A stretch of 64,000 nucleotides of DNA from RBC038 sp041390625 (GTDB taxonomy: Bacteria; Chloroflexota; Dehalococcoidia; UBA2979), in assembly GCA_041390625.1 (NCBI GenBank), contig JAWKPM010000003.1:124001-188000 (forward strand), in the 5' to 3' direction. A program made the position numbers and the translations under genes. Of the stretch, positions 33,032 to 40,784 are shown one piece after another. The notes beneath the pieces were generated by a model. The model was not told the origin of the DNA. It ran no database searches and saw only the letters and a list, made by a program, of their open reading frames with translations. Position 1 is the first letter of the stretch, and the number at the start of each line of letters is the position of its first letter.

Positions 33032-33042
33032 CGGACTACACT
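33015..33042 (+). promoter_or_regulatory. promoter candidate for rplJ-rplL
   Basis: TTGCGT (33015-33020), a 16-base spacer and TACACT (33037-33042) overlap the end of rplA. Transcription from here would give a leader of about 210 bases ending in an attenuator before rplJ. Confidence 0.55.
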
Positions 33043-33049
33043 CATCGGA

Positions 33050-33209
33050 CATCAAGGCGGCCTGCGGGCTGCCGAACCGCCAGAGACCATCGGTCCGCGT
33101 CGAGCGGATAAGGCCCACGGGCCGCCGGTGCAGGTGGGACGAAGCGCAACCTCGGACGCCGTCGCGCGTCTCGATGCGCCCTCCCGCCGTCTGGCGCGAG
33201 GGCGTTTTT
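33050..33209 (+). promoter_or_regulatory. ribosomal protein L10 leader (rplJ 5' UTR)
   Basis: A 229-base gap between rplA and rplJ with strong structure. An upstream part (GAGACCATCGGTCC, GCGGATAAGGCCCACGGGCC, CCGGTGCAGGTGGGACG) looks like a folded domain, and the downstream part is a terminator with a T-run. This layout fits the autoregulatory L10 leader, in which L10(L12)4 binds the mRNA and promotes termination. The assignment rests on position and architecture, not on an alignment. Confidence 0.65.
33177..33209 (+). terminator. intrinsic terminator/attenuator in the rplJ leader
   Basis: CGCCCTC pairs with GAGGGCG, extended inward by CCGCC with GGCGC, around GTCT and followed by TTTTT. 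It is the only hairpin in the window with a proper T-run. It lies 52 bases before the rplJ start, so rplJL expression must pass it. Confidence 0.85.
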
Positions 33210-33260
33210 CATGCGGTCGCGAGGTCGTCCTCGTGACCGGGAACGAAGAAGGGAGCGCGG

Positions 33261-33800
33261 GTGGCCACCGATCGAAAGGTGCAGCTCGTCGCGGAGATCC
33301 AGGCGCTGCTGCAGGACGCGAAGATCGCGATCGCGACCTCGTACCAGGGCGTCTCGGTCGCGGAGCAGAACGCGCTGCGCGCGGCACTGACCGACGCCGG
33401 CGTGCAGTTCCGCGTCGTGAAGAACACGCTGCTGAAGCGTGCGGCCGACGGTGCCGGCAACCCCGCATACGGGGAGCTGACGGCCGGACCGACGGCGCTG
33501 GCGATCGGCACCGAGGACATCGTCTCCGCCGCGAAGGCCCTGACGGCGTTCCTGGAGTCGCGCCCAAACACTCCGGTCCAGATCCGCAACGCGGTGGTCG
33601 AGGGTGCGCTCGTCGATGACGCGTACGTCCGCGAGCTTGCCTCGGTGCCGCCGCGGGACGAGCTGCTGGCGCGAATCGCCGGCGGGCTCGTGGGCAAGAT
33701 CCGCGAGCTGATGATGCTCCTCGATGCGACGACTCGCGACTTCGCGGGCCTGATCGAGGCTCGCGCCGCGCAGCTCGAGGCGGAGGGGACGGCCGCCTAG
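33261..33800 (+). CDS. rplJ: 50S ribosomal protein L10
   Basis: 179 residues from a GTG with GGGAGCG upstream. The N-terminal rRNA-binding part contains SYQGVSVAEQNALRAAL and FRVVKNTLLKRA, and the C-terminal helix holds L12 dimers. It is the stalk base and the likely regulator of its own leader. Confidence 0.96.
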   Translation: MATDRKVQLVAEIQALLQDAKIAIATSYQGVSVAEQNALRAALTDAGVQFRVVKNTLLKRAADGAGNPAYGELTAGPTALAIGTEDIVSAAKALTAFLESRPNTPVQIRNAVVEGALVDDAYVRELASVPPRDELLARIAGGLVGKIRELMMLLDATTRDFAGLIEARAAQLEAEGTAA

Positions 33801-33864
33801 CCGGCGGCTCGCAGCAACCACGTGATGATCCGGGCCGCTGGCCCGGCGATGCAGGAGGACTGAG

Positions 33865-34248
33865 ATGGCGAAGGTCGAAGACGCGCTCGAGATCATCAAG
33901 GGGATGACGATCATCGAGCTCCGTGATCTGAACAAGGCGATCGAGGAAGAGTTCGGCGTCACGGCCGCCGCGCCGATGATGGCGATGGCCGCCGCTCCGT
34001 CCGGCGATGGCGGTGGCGCGGCCGCTGCCGAGGAGAAGGACGAGTTCGACGTCGTCCTCACGACCTTCGGCGCCAACAAGATCAACGTGATCAAGGCGGT
34101 GCGCGAGCTCACCTCGCTCGGCCTGAAGGAGGCGAAGGACCTCGTCGAGGCCGCCCCGAAGGCGATCAAGGAGGGCGCGTCCAAGGCCGACGCCGAGGCC
34201 GCGAAGGCGAAGCTCGAGGAGGCCGGCGCCACCGTCGAGCTCAAGTAG
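33865..34248 (+). CDS. rplL: 50S ribosomal protein L7/L12
   Basis: 127 residues. The dimerising N-terminus is followed by the Ala/Gly hinge (AAAPMMAMAAAPSGDGGGAAA) and the C-terminal domain with EKDEFDVVLT, INVIKAVRELTSLGLKEAKDLVE. It binds elongation factors. A hairpin follows, and rpoB is not the next gene. Confidence 0.97.
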   Translation: MAKVEDALEIIKGMTIIELRDLNKAIEEEFGVTAAAPMMAMAAAPSGDGGGAAAAEEKDEFDVVLTTFGANKINVIKAVRELTSLGLKEAKDLVEAAPKAIKEGASKADAEAAKAKLEEAGATVELK

Positions 34249-34270
34249 TTCGTCCATTCGCGCCAGACGG

Positions 34271-34299
34271 GGCGCCTTCGCCGGCAGCGGCGAGGCGCC
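34271..34299 (+). terminator. hairpin terminator after rplL
   Basis: GGCGCCTTCGCCG (34271-34283) pairs with CGGCGAGGCGCC (34288-34299) around GCAG, with one extra T bulged. TCGTTGCATGT follows, a weak U-rich tail. It ends the ribosomal protein operon 23 bases after the rplL stop. Confidence 0.65.
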
Positions 34300-34457
34300 T
34301 CGTTGCATGTCAGAGCCTGTTGTTGACAGAACGTTGGCGAGTCGTGGTGCAGGACGCACGCGGCGCGCCGACGGCGGCGGGCATCGGTGATAGCCTCGGG
34401 ACGTGACCTGATCTTGCGTCACCCCCGGGGCAAGCGAGTCGTAGGGAAACGCCGCTC

Positions 34458-35021
34458 GTGGTCGACTGCTACTACTGCGACGCGGAGGCGGTGCAGGAGT
34501 GCCCGCGCTGCGGTGCGCTCTACTGCGAGAACCACGGCGAGGCGCTGTGCGTCCGCTGTCAGGATCCCGCGCTCGCGCTCCCGTCCTACCGCGTCTATCG
34601 AGGCTCGCTCGCCGCGCTCCTCGTGGGCACGCTCCTCGCGGTCTGGCTGCTGCTGACGCCGCAGTCGAGCACGGACGCGGACAGCCCGCCCGCCTCGTTG
34701 TCGGGGCTGATCGAGACGCCGACGGCCACGGCGACGGCGAGCTCGACGGCGGTGGCCGCCGGGCCGACGCCCACCGGCACGGCGACGAGCACGGCGTCGG
34801 CCACCGCGACCGCCACGGCCACGGCGACGCCCACGGAGACCACTACGCCGGGGGACATCGAATACACTGTCGGCCCCGGCGAGACGCTCTTCTCGATCGC
34901 GGAGCAGTACGTCCCGCCGGGCGTCGAGGTGCTGACGTTCGTCGACCAGATCGTGGCGTACAACGGCATCGTCGACCCGAGCACGATCGCGGTCGGCCAG
35001 GTCCTCCTCATCCCGCAATAG
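34458..35021 (+). CDS. zinc-finger, single-span, LysM protein
   Basis: 187 residues from a GTG start. Residues 4-35 form a cysteine/histidine cluster (CYYC, CPRC, C..H, CVRC) like a B-box or zinc ribbon. A transmembrane segment follows (about 49-66), then a Thr/Ala/Pro-rich stretch (80-130), then a C-terminal LysM domain (YTVGPGETLFSIAEQYVPPG...NGIVDPSTIAVGQVLLIP). LysM binds N-acetylglucosamine polymers, so the predicted topology puts a zinc finger in the cytosol and a cell-wall-binding module outside. Function unknown; a sensor or anchoring role is only a guess. Confidence 0.8.
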   Translation: MVDCYYCDAEAVQECPRCGALYCENHGEALCVRCQDPALALPSYRVYRGSLAALLVGTLLAVWLLLTPQSSTDADSPPASLSGLIETPTATATASSTAVAAGPTPTGTATSTASATATATATATPTETTTPGDIEYTVGPGETLFSIAEQYVPPGVEVLTFVDQIVAYNGIVDPSTIAVGQVLLIPQ

Positions 35022-35140
35022 CGACGAGGAAGCGGGCCGCCCGCCGAGCCTTCGAGGTGGGCGATGGCCGACCCGGCCCAGACGGACGACCGCGCAACGC
35101 TGGTCTACGAGAACCCCGGTCCCGTCGCACCGTCGTGCGC

Positions 35141-35620
35141 ATGGCGCTGATGTACACGCCGATGGTGATCGCCGCCTCGGTCATTGGCGGCATCGCCCTC
35201 TTCAACCTGCTGAACGGCGCCATCGGCGCCATCATCGGCGTGCTGATTCTCGGGATCATCGCCATCGCGACCGGCTTCCAGGCCGTCACGGCGCTTCGTG
35301 ACCTCGGTGCCAGGCCGACGACCACGCGAGGCGTGGTGGAACGGATGTGGGACAAGGGCACGGTGCTCTGGATGAGCCGCACCTACTACGCCCTGGTGCG
35401 GTCGACGCGTGCCGATGACCCCGCGCGGACCAACCGCCACGTCTTCGTCGTGTCGCAGGAGGCGTTCCTCGCGCTCACCGAAGGGGCCTCGGTCGTCATC
35501 GAGCACTGGCCGCACACCCACACGGTGATGCGGCTCTCGACGGTCGAGCGAGCCGCGAAGCCGGCGCGCGCCTCGGCGTCGGAGCGTCGCGGCACGCGTC
35601 GCACCCGCCCCACTCGCTGA
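35141..35620 (+). CDS. two-span membrane protein, possibly frameshifted at the 5' end
   Basis: Read from the ATG at 35141 it has 159 residues: two hydrophobic segments (about 4-22 and 27-50), then a soluble domain (TTRGVVERMWDKGTVLWMSRTYYALV) and a basic tail. The ATG lacks a ribosome-binding site. By contrast an ATG at 35064, with GAGGTGGG upstream, opens a 28-codon frame (MADPAQTDDRATLVYENPG) that stops at 35150 in another frame. One missing base between about 35103 and 35140 would join them into one protein. Function not recognised. Confidence 0.6.
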   Translation: MALMYTPMVIAASVIGGIALFNLLNGAIGAIIGVLILGIIAIATGFQAVTALRDLGARPTTTRGVVERMWDKGTVLWMSRTYYALVRSTRADDPARTNRHVFVVSQEAFLALTEGASVVIEHWPHTHTVMRLSTVERAAKPARASASERRGTRRTRPTR

Positions 35621-35622
35621 TC

Positions 35623-36357
35623 GTGGCCGAGCCCACGGTGCCGCCGGATCCTCGGCAGGCGGTCGAGCGCGCACCGGGTGGCGTACGCGAGCTCCCGGCC
35701 TCGGAGCGCCCGCGCGAGCGCCTCGAGCGGCTGGGGCCGCAGTCGCTCACGACGGGTGAGCTACTCGCGATCCTGCTGCGTACGGGCACGCGCACCGAGG
35801 ACGTGCTGCAGCTCGCACAGCGGCTCCTGCGCGACAGTGGATCGCTGCGAGGCCTCGCCGCTGCGGATCTCCCGACGCTCTCCTCGACGCCCGGGATGGG
35901 CAGCGCGAAGGCAACGACCGTGGCGGCGGCGTTCGAGCTGGGACGTCGCCTCGCCCTCGAGGGTGACGACCTGCGGCCCACGGTGAACTCGCCTGCGGAC
36001 ATCGCGCGCCTGCTGCAGTCGGAGATGGAGCTGCTGCCTCAGGAGGAGCTGCGCCTGCTGACGCTCGACACGAAGCACCATGTGCTGGCGACCTCAACGC
36101 TCGTTCGTGGCTCGGTGAACAGCGCACCGGTACGCGTCGCCGAGGTCTTTCGCGAGGCGGTGCGGCGGAACGCCACGGCGATCGCGGTCGCGCACAACCA
36201 CCCCTCGGGCGACCCGGCGCCGAGCCGCGACGACGTGCGGCTCACGGAGTCGCTCGTCGAGGCGGGGCGGCTGCTCGACGTCGAGCTGCTGGACCACGTC
36301 GTATTCGGGCACGGACGCTACGTCTCGATGCGCGAACAGCACCTCGGGTTCGCCTAG
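35623..36357 (+). CDS. radC: RadC family JAMM-domain protein
   Basis: 244 residues from a GTG two bases after the previous stop. The N-terminal helix-hairpin-helix part (LSSTPGMGSAKATTVAAAFELGRR) precedes the JAMM metalloprotease-like domain with HNHPSGDPAPSRDD (about residues 190-203). Despite the name, a role in DNA repair is not established; related proteins occur near mobile elements and competence genes. Confidence 0.92.
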   Translation: MAEPTVPPDPRQAVERAPGGVRELPASERPRERLERLGPQSLTTGELLAILLRTGTRTEDVLQLAQRLLRDSGSLRGLAAADLPTLSSTPGMGSAKATTVAAAFELGRRLALEGDDLRPTVNSPADIARLLQSEMELLPQEELRLLTLDTKHHVLATSTLVRGSVNSAPVRVAEVFREAVRRNATAIAVAHNHPSGDPAPSRDDVRLTESLVEAGRLLDVELLDHVVFGHGRYVSMREQHLGFA

Positions 36358-36372
36358 CCTCGGTCAGGCGCC

Positions 36373-37605
36373 TCAGGCGGTTCGGACGGGTCTCGTCTCG
36401 TGCACGCCGAAGAGCAGGGCGGCTGCCGCCAGCGCACAGATACTGCCGAAGATGAAGGCGGCGCCGGGGGCGACCTCGACCCAGAGGAGGCCGGCGACGA
36501 TGCTCGCGGGCAGTGCAGCGATGCCGGAGAGCATGTGGAACCAGCCGTACGCGGCGCCTCGGCTGTCCGCGGGGGTGAGGTCCGCCAGGAACGCGCGGCT
36601 CGCGCCCTCGGTGAGGCCGTAGTAGGCGCCGTACAGCACGAGGGCGGTCGCAGCGGCGCCCATCGTGGGTGCGAGGCCGAGGGCGACGTAGATCGCGGCG
36701 TAGACGAGGTAGCCGCCGAGCAGCAGACGACGACGCCCGATGCGGTCGGAGAGCGCGCCGCCGGGCGTCGACATCGCCGAGTAGATGACGTTCATCAGCG
36801 CGAGCAGCAGCAGCGTCTGCACGACGCTCGCGCCGGAGTCGACGAGCCTCAGGATGATGAACGCGTCGCTCGAGTTGCCCAGCGCAAACAGGAAGATCAC
36901 GCCGAGGAAGCGCCGCTGGTCGCGCGAGGCGGGGAGGCTGAGCCACCCCGGCCTCGATTGAGTCGTCGAGGCGGGACGCGGGTCCTCGTGGATGAAGAAC
37001 AGGACGATGACCCCGAGCGCCGCCGGGATGGCGGCGATCAGCGCCACGGCTCGGAAATCGGACTCCTCGAGCTGGCCGCCGGCAATCGCGATCACGGCAG
37101 CGGCGGCGAGGATCCCGAGCACTGCACCCATGGTGTCGGCGGCGCGGTGGAAGCCGAAGGCGAGGCCTCGACGCTCCTCGGACGCGGCCGAGGCGAGCAG
37201 CGCGTCGCGCGGCGCGGTTCGAATGCCCTTGCCGACGCGGTCGGCAAAGCGCAGGACTCCGGCCAGCCCGGCGCCGGCCACGAGGGCAAAGAGGGGCTTG
37301 GTCAGCGCGGAGAGCCCGTACCCGGCGACGACGACCGGCTGGCGCCGGGGCAGGCGGTCGGACAGCTGGCCCGAGAACAGTCGGGTGAGCGAGGCCGTCG
37401 ACTCCGCTACGCCCTCGATGATGCCGACGACAGCGACGGAGACTCCGAGGGCGCCCGTCAGGTAGATCGGCAGCACGTTGAGAGTCATCTCGGACGAGAT
37501 GTCGGTGAACAGGGACGTCAGCGCGAGCAGGACGATGGTCGATGCGCCTCGACCGAGCCGCTTCGGCCTCGATGCCCGATCAGGTGCGTCGCTGGTCGAG
37601 CTCAT
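36373..37605 (-). CDS. major facilitator superfamily transporter
   Basis: 410 residues from the ATG at 37605, with about 12 hydrophobic helices. The first half carries the loop motif GQLSDRLPRRQPVVVAGY and the second half the matching GGALSDRIGRRRLLLGGY, the two MFS signature loops. FADRVGKGIRTAPRDALLA is typical of a group of MFS permeases of unknown substrate. Convergent with radC. Confidence 0.87.
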   Translation of the reverse strand: MSSTSDAPDRASRPKRLGRGASTIVLLALTSLFTDISSEMTLNVLPIYLTGALGVSVAVVGIIEGVAESTASLTRLFSGQLSDRLPRRQPVVVAGYGLSALTKPLFALVAGAGLAGVLRFADRVGKGIRTAPRDALLASAASEERRGLAFGFHRAADTMGAVLGILAAAAVIAIAGGQLEESDFRAVALIAAIPAALGVIVLFFIHEDPRPASTTQSRPGWLSLPASRDQRRFLGVIFLFALGNSSDAFIILRLVDSGASVVQTLLLLALMNVIYSAMSTPGGALSDRIGRRRLLLGGYLVYAAIYVALGLAPTMGAAATALVLYGAYYGLTEGASRAFLADLTPADSRGAAYGWFHMLSGIAALPASIVAGLLWVEVAPGAAFIFGSICALAAAALLFGVHETRPVRTA

Positions 37606-37624
37606 GGGGCCTCCCGGGCGCATC

Positions 37625-38029
37625 CTACGCCGGGATGTGCGTACTGGTGACCTCGGCGAGGAGGCGGCCCTCGGTGCCGGTGAGGCGGGTGCGGACGACG
37701 GTCACGCGACGACCACGCCGCACGATGCGTGACTCGCCTCGCACCTCGCCGTCACGCTGGTTGGCGAGCAGCGTGCTGTGCACGTCGATCGCGAGGGGGA
37801 AGCCTTCGCCGTTCGGCCCGATCTCGACGCCCTGGCGCGCGAGAATGGTGGCCATCATGTCGGCCATCGCCATGAAGGCGCCGGCGTGGACCACGCCGGT
37901 GCGGTTGCGAATCGCGTCGGTGACGGCCATCCGGCAGATGACGTGGTCGACGTCTTCCTCGTCGAACTGGAGATCGAGGTAGTTCACGAACGGGTTGTCG
38001 TGCGCCCTCGGTGCGGCGTCGCTCGTCAT
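37625..38029 (-). CDS. PaaI-type hotdog thioesterase
   Basis: 134 residues. The segment RNRTGVVHAGAFMAMADMMATI is the hotdog catalytic helix with the conserved HxG motif (VHAGA), and SRIVRRGRRVTVVRTRL is the matching sheet region. Members hydrolyse aromatic or aliphatic acyl-CoA thioesters. It stands alone between the MFS transporter and cvpA. An acyl-CoA role fits the other CoA enzymes in the window. Confidence 0.85.
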   Translation of the reverse strand: MTSDAAPRAHDNPFVNYLDLQFDEEDVDHVICRMAVTDAIRNRTGVVHAGAFMAMADMMATILARQGVEIGPNGEGFPLAIDVHSTLLANQRDGEVRGESRIVRRGRRVTVVRTRLTGTEGRLLAEVTSTHIPA

Positions 38030-38182
38030 CGGCGTCCCCTCGATGTTGGTTCGATCTCGACTCGAGGTCGAAGCGCGGGCAGCCTAGCGGAAGCGCCCTC
38101 GAGGGCGCCACGCATCGGGGATTCCCTACCGGGCCCTTTGATAAACTGTGGAGACGCCGAGGCGGGTCGGCGCGGAGGCTGC

Positions 38183-38683
38183 TTGCAGTGGCTTGACCTG
38201 GTGATCGTCGGGATCATCGCGTGGTTCACGTTCTCGGCCTTCTCGAACGGCCTCATACGCGAGGTCGTGACGATCGTGGCCGTGCTCCTCGGCGGTCTGA
38301 TCGCGGGACGCTTCTACGGCGACCTGTCGGAGAACATCTCGTTCCTCATCGCAGACGGGACGACGCGCAACCTCGTGTCGTTCATCTCGCTCTTCGCGGG
38401 CGTCGTGGTCCTCGGCCAGCTCGCGGCGACCGTGGCGCGCGGCACCGCCTCGGTGCTGATGCTCGGGCCGCTCGACCACATGGGCGGCGCAGTCTTCGGA
38501 TTCGCGAAGGGCGTCGTCATCGTCGAGGTGCTGGTGATCGCTTTCGCAGTCTTCCCCGCCGCCACCGGCATGGAGAATGCGGTCCAGGAGTCGACGCTCG
38601 CGCCGGTCCTCCTCGATGCGGTCCCGGTGGCGCTGCAGCTGCTCCCCCACGAGTTCGCAGAGCGCATCGCGCCGTTCGTCTAG
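38183..38683 (+). CDS. cvpA: CvpA-family membrane protein
   Basis: 166 residues with four hydrophobic helices, starting LQWLDLVIVGIIAWFTFSAF, typical of colicin V production protein family members. The TTG at 38183 follows GGAGG; no ATG or GTG lies upstream of the first helix. The family affects envelope stress and, in enterobacteria, colicin V export, but its molecular role is unclear. The string TTTGATAAACTG upstream may contain a -10. Confidence 0.8.
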   Translation: MQWLDLVIVGIIAWFTFSAFSNGLIREVVTIVAVLLGGLIAGRFYGDLSENISFLIADGTTRNLVSFISLFAGVVVLGQLAATVARGTASVLMLGPLDHMGGAVFGFAKGVVIVEVLVIAFAVFPAATGMENAVQESTLAPVLLDAVPVALQLLPHEFAERIAPFV

Positions 38684-38778
38684 GTCCCTCGAGGCCGGCG
38701 GGGACACACGAGGCCCCTCGGTTGTGGCACACTCGCATGGCGCGCGGGGCGATCATGCTTCGCGCGTGGGGGTGTCCC

Positions 38779-39321
38779 GTGAGCCTCGAGCGTCGCGCGC
38801 TGGTGCTGAACCAGAACTTCGAGCCACTGCACGTGTGCTCCGCTCGACGCGCGTTCGTCCTCGTGCACTTCGGCAAGGCGGAGGTCATCGAGGCCTCGGA
38901 CGTCGAGATTCACGGCGTGGACACGGCCTTCGACCTGCCGTCGGTGATTCGACTGCAGTATCAGGTGCGGCGTCCGCTGCCGCAGATTCGCCTCACGCGC
39001 CGCGAAGTGTTCGCGCGCGACGGCGGACGGTGCCAGTACTGCGGCCGCAACGGCGACCTGACGCTCGACCACGTCGTGCCGCGGCACAAGGGCGGCCCCC
39101 ACGAGTGGGAGAACCTGATCACGGCGTGCCGCGCCTGCAATCACCGCAAGGGCGGACGCACGCCTTCGGAGGCGCATATGCGCCTGCTGCGGCAGCCGAC
39201 GCGCCCCGTGGCCACACCCGCCTCGCTGTTCGCGCACTACCTCGAGGGGTATCGCGAGTGGCGGCCGTTCCTCTTCGGGTGGATGGACCGCACCTCGAAG
39301 GAGCAGTGGGCGGCCTCGTAG
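38779..39321 (+). CDS. HNH endonuclease
   Basis: 180 residues from a GTG; an ATG at 38737 is an alternative with 14 more residues. The N-terminal SLERRALVLNQNFEPLHVC segment is typical of a widespread single-domain HNH family. The nuclease core has CQYCG, LDHVVPRHKGG and ACRACNHRKGG (zinc-binding CxxC pairs with the HNH residues between). Such stand-alone HNH proteins are conserved housekeeping genes in many phyla; the target is unknown. Confidence 0.88.
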   Translation: MSLERRALVLNQNFEPLHVCSARRAFVLVHFGKAEVIEASDVEIHGVDTAFDLPSVIRLQYQVRRPLPQIRLTRREVFARDGGRCQYCGRNGDLTLDHVVPRHKGGPHEWENLITACRACNHRKGGRTPSEAHMRLLRQPTRPVATPASLFAHYLEGYREWRPFLFGWMDRTSKEQWAAS

Positions 39322-39401
39322 CCGCGAGTCGGGGAATCGAGGCCCATCGGGACGGGATGCCCCCGAAGACGCGCTGAGGCCACCCACGGCACACTGATGG
39401 C

Positions 39402-39944
39402 ATGCAGATCGGCGCCGTCACTTCCTCCACCGCGACCAACAGCTCGACTCAACCGGCCGCGAACGCCGCGACTCGTGCGTTCTCGGATGCGCTGCGCTCG
39501 AGCGAGCAGACGGCGGCGGCGCGCGATGTCCTCATGACGCTGCCGCCGCAGCTCGTGCAGACGTTGCAGTCCCAGCCCGGGTCTCCCGTCGAGGCCGTGG
39601 ACCGGCTCTTCGAGGTGCTGAAGGACGGCTCGTTCACGCCACCCGCCGGCGCCCTCGGTGGCCCGAACACGATCATCGGGGCGACCGCGCGGGCTGTGTC
39701 GCTCTTCGACAGCCCGGCGCAGCTCTGGGACGCGATGCGCTCGACAGTGAGCCGGCCGGGCGCGGTGCGGACGGCCGTCGACGCCTCGACCGAGGCGATC
39801 GTGACGCAGGCCTCGGGCGGCACGCCGAACATCGAGAGCCTCGAGCAGGCGACCGCCATCCTCGGCGGGCCGCTCTCCGCGACGCAGGTCGCGTGGTGGG
39901 AGTCGGCGCTCGTGTACCTGCTAGACGGCGCGTCCTCGAGCTAG
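39402..39944 (+). CDS. hypothetical protein
   Basis: 180 residues, mostly helical, with no signal peptide or transmembrane segment and no cysteine. The first 25 residues are Ser/Thr/Ala-rich. The stretch DSPAQLWDAMRSTVSRP resembles a stretch in the convergent neighbour (HPAEMWDGLRKTMEEQLP). A CACACTGATGG string precedes the start. Not recognised. Confidence 0.65.
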   Translation: MQIGAVTSSTATNSSTQPAANAATRAFSDALRSSEQTAAARDVLMTLPPQLVQTLQSQPGSPVEAVDRLFEVLKDGSFTPPAGALGGPNTIIGATARAVSLFDSPAQLWDAMRSTVSRPGAVRTAVDASTEAIVTQASGGTPNIESLEQATAILGGPLSATQVAWWESALVYLLDGASSS

Positions 39945-39959
39945 GGTGGGCCTCGGGCG

Positions 39960-40667
39960 CTAGAGCAGCTCGCCCGAGCGTCGGTCCTCGATCAGCGCGA
40001 CGTCCATGAGCTCGAGCTCGTTGCGCGCGCCGACGAGCGACTCGAGGCAGGCCCCGGGGCCGCCCCATCCGAACTGACGCACGATGGTGAGCGCCGCCTT
40101 CCCGCGCTCGCACGCGACCGGCAGCTGCTCCTCCATCGTCTTGCGGAGGCCGTCCCACATCTCGGCGGGGTGCTGGATCGCGAAGCGCGCGTACTGCAGC
40201 GCCATGAAGTCGTTGCCGATGCTTCCCGCCTCGTTCCACTCCGCCGGCGGCTCGCGCAGCAGCTCCTTCATGCCCTGGTGTCGCTGCTCGGCTTCCCATC
40301 GCGCATCGAGGCTCAGCGACTTCAGCTGCATGTCGGCCTCGGGTTCGAGGACGAGCTCGCGGAGCGCCTGGCGGACGATGGTGCCGCCCTCGAGGTCGGT
40401 CGGCGGCTGTCGGACGTCCGGGTAAAGGTCGAGACGCTGGCGGATGTGGTGCAGCGCGACGCCGAAGACGTGCGGCAGGGCATGCGTCGGGATTCCGCTG
40501 TGCAGCGAGATCGTCACGGTGTCGTCGGTCCAGTGGACGTTCGACGTCGACGCGCCCTCGAATGCCTCGACCCGGAGCTCGCGCTCGGACTCGACACGCA
40601 CGCGCCGTTCGATCTGCTCGTAGAGCGAGTCCAGCGCCGTGCCGAGGTCGCGACCGATGACCCTCAT
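39960..40667 (-). CDS. hypothetical protein
   Basis: 235 residues, acidic and helical, no membrane segment. It contains a histidine pair (ALPHVFGVALHHIRQRLD) and, later, QHPAEMWDGLRKTMEEQLP. The first 60 residues look like a beta-strand-containing N-terminal part (VTISLHSGIPTHAL). No family recognised. Convergent with the hypothetical gene at 39402. Confidence 0.65.
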   Translation of the reverse strand: MRVIGRDLGTALDSLYEQIERRVRVESERELRVEAFEGASTSNVHWTDDTVTISLHSGIPTHALPHVFGVALHHIRQRLDLYPDVRQPPTDLEGGTIVRQALRELVLEPEADMQLKSLSLDARWEAEQRHQGMKELLREPPAEWNEAGSIGNDFMALQYARFAIQHPAEMWDGLRKTMEEQLPVACERGKAALTIVRQFGWGGPGACLESLVGARNELELMDVALIEDRRSGELL

Positions 40668-40784
40668 GATGCCCCCGCCTCATGCGACGGCCGTCGTGCG
40701 GCCTCGCGTCCAGTTCCCGCCGTCAGTCTGCCGGTTACGTGAGCCCGCTGCCAGTCTCGCCGTCGCGGGCGAGCGATCTGCGCC

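Noticed and set aside
34320..34345. TTGACA at about 34330 as promoter of the LysM gene
   Set aside because: No -10-like hexamer 15-19 bases downstream, and it lies about 130 bases from the start.
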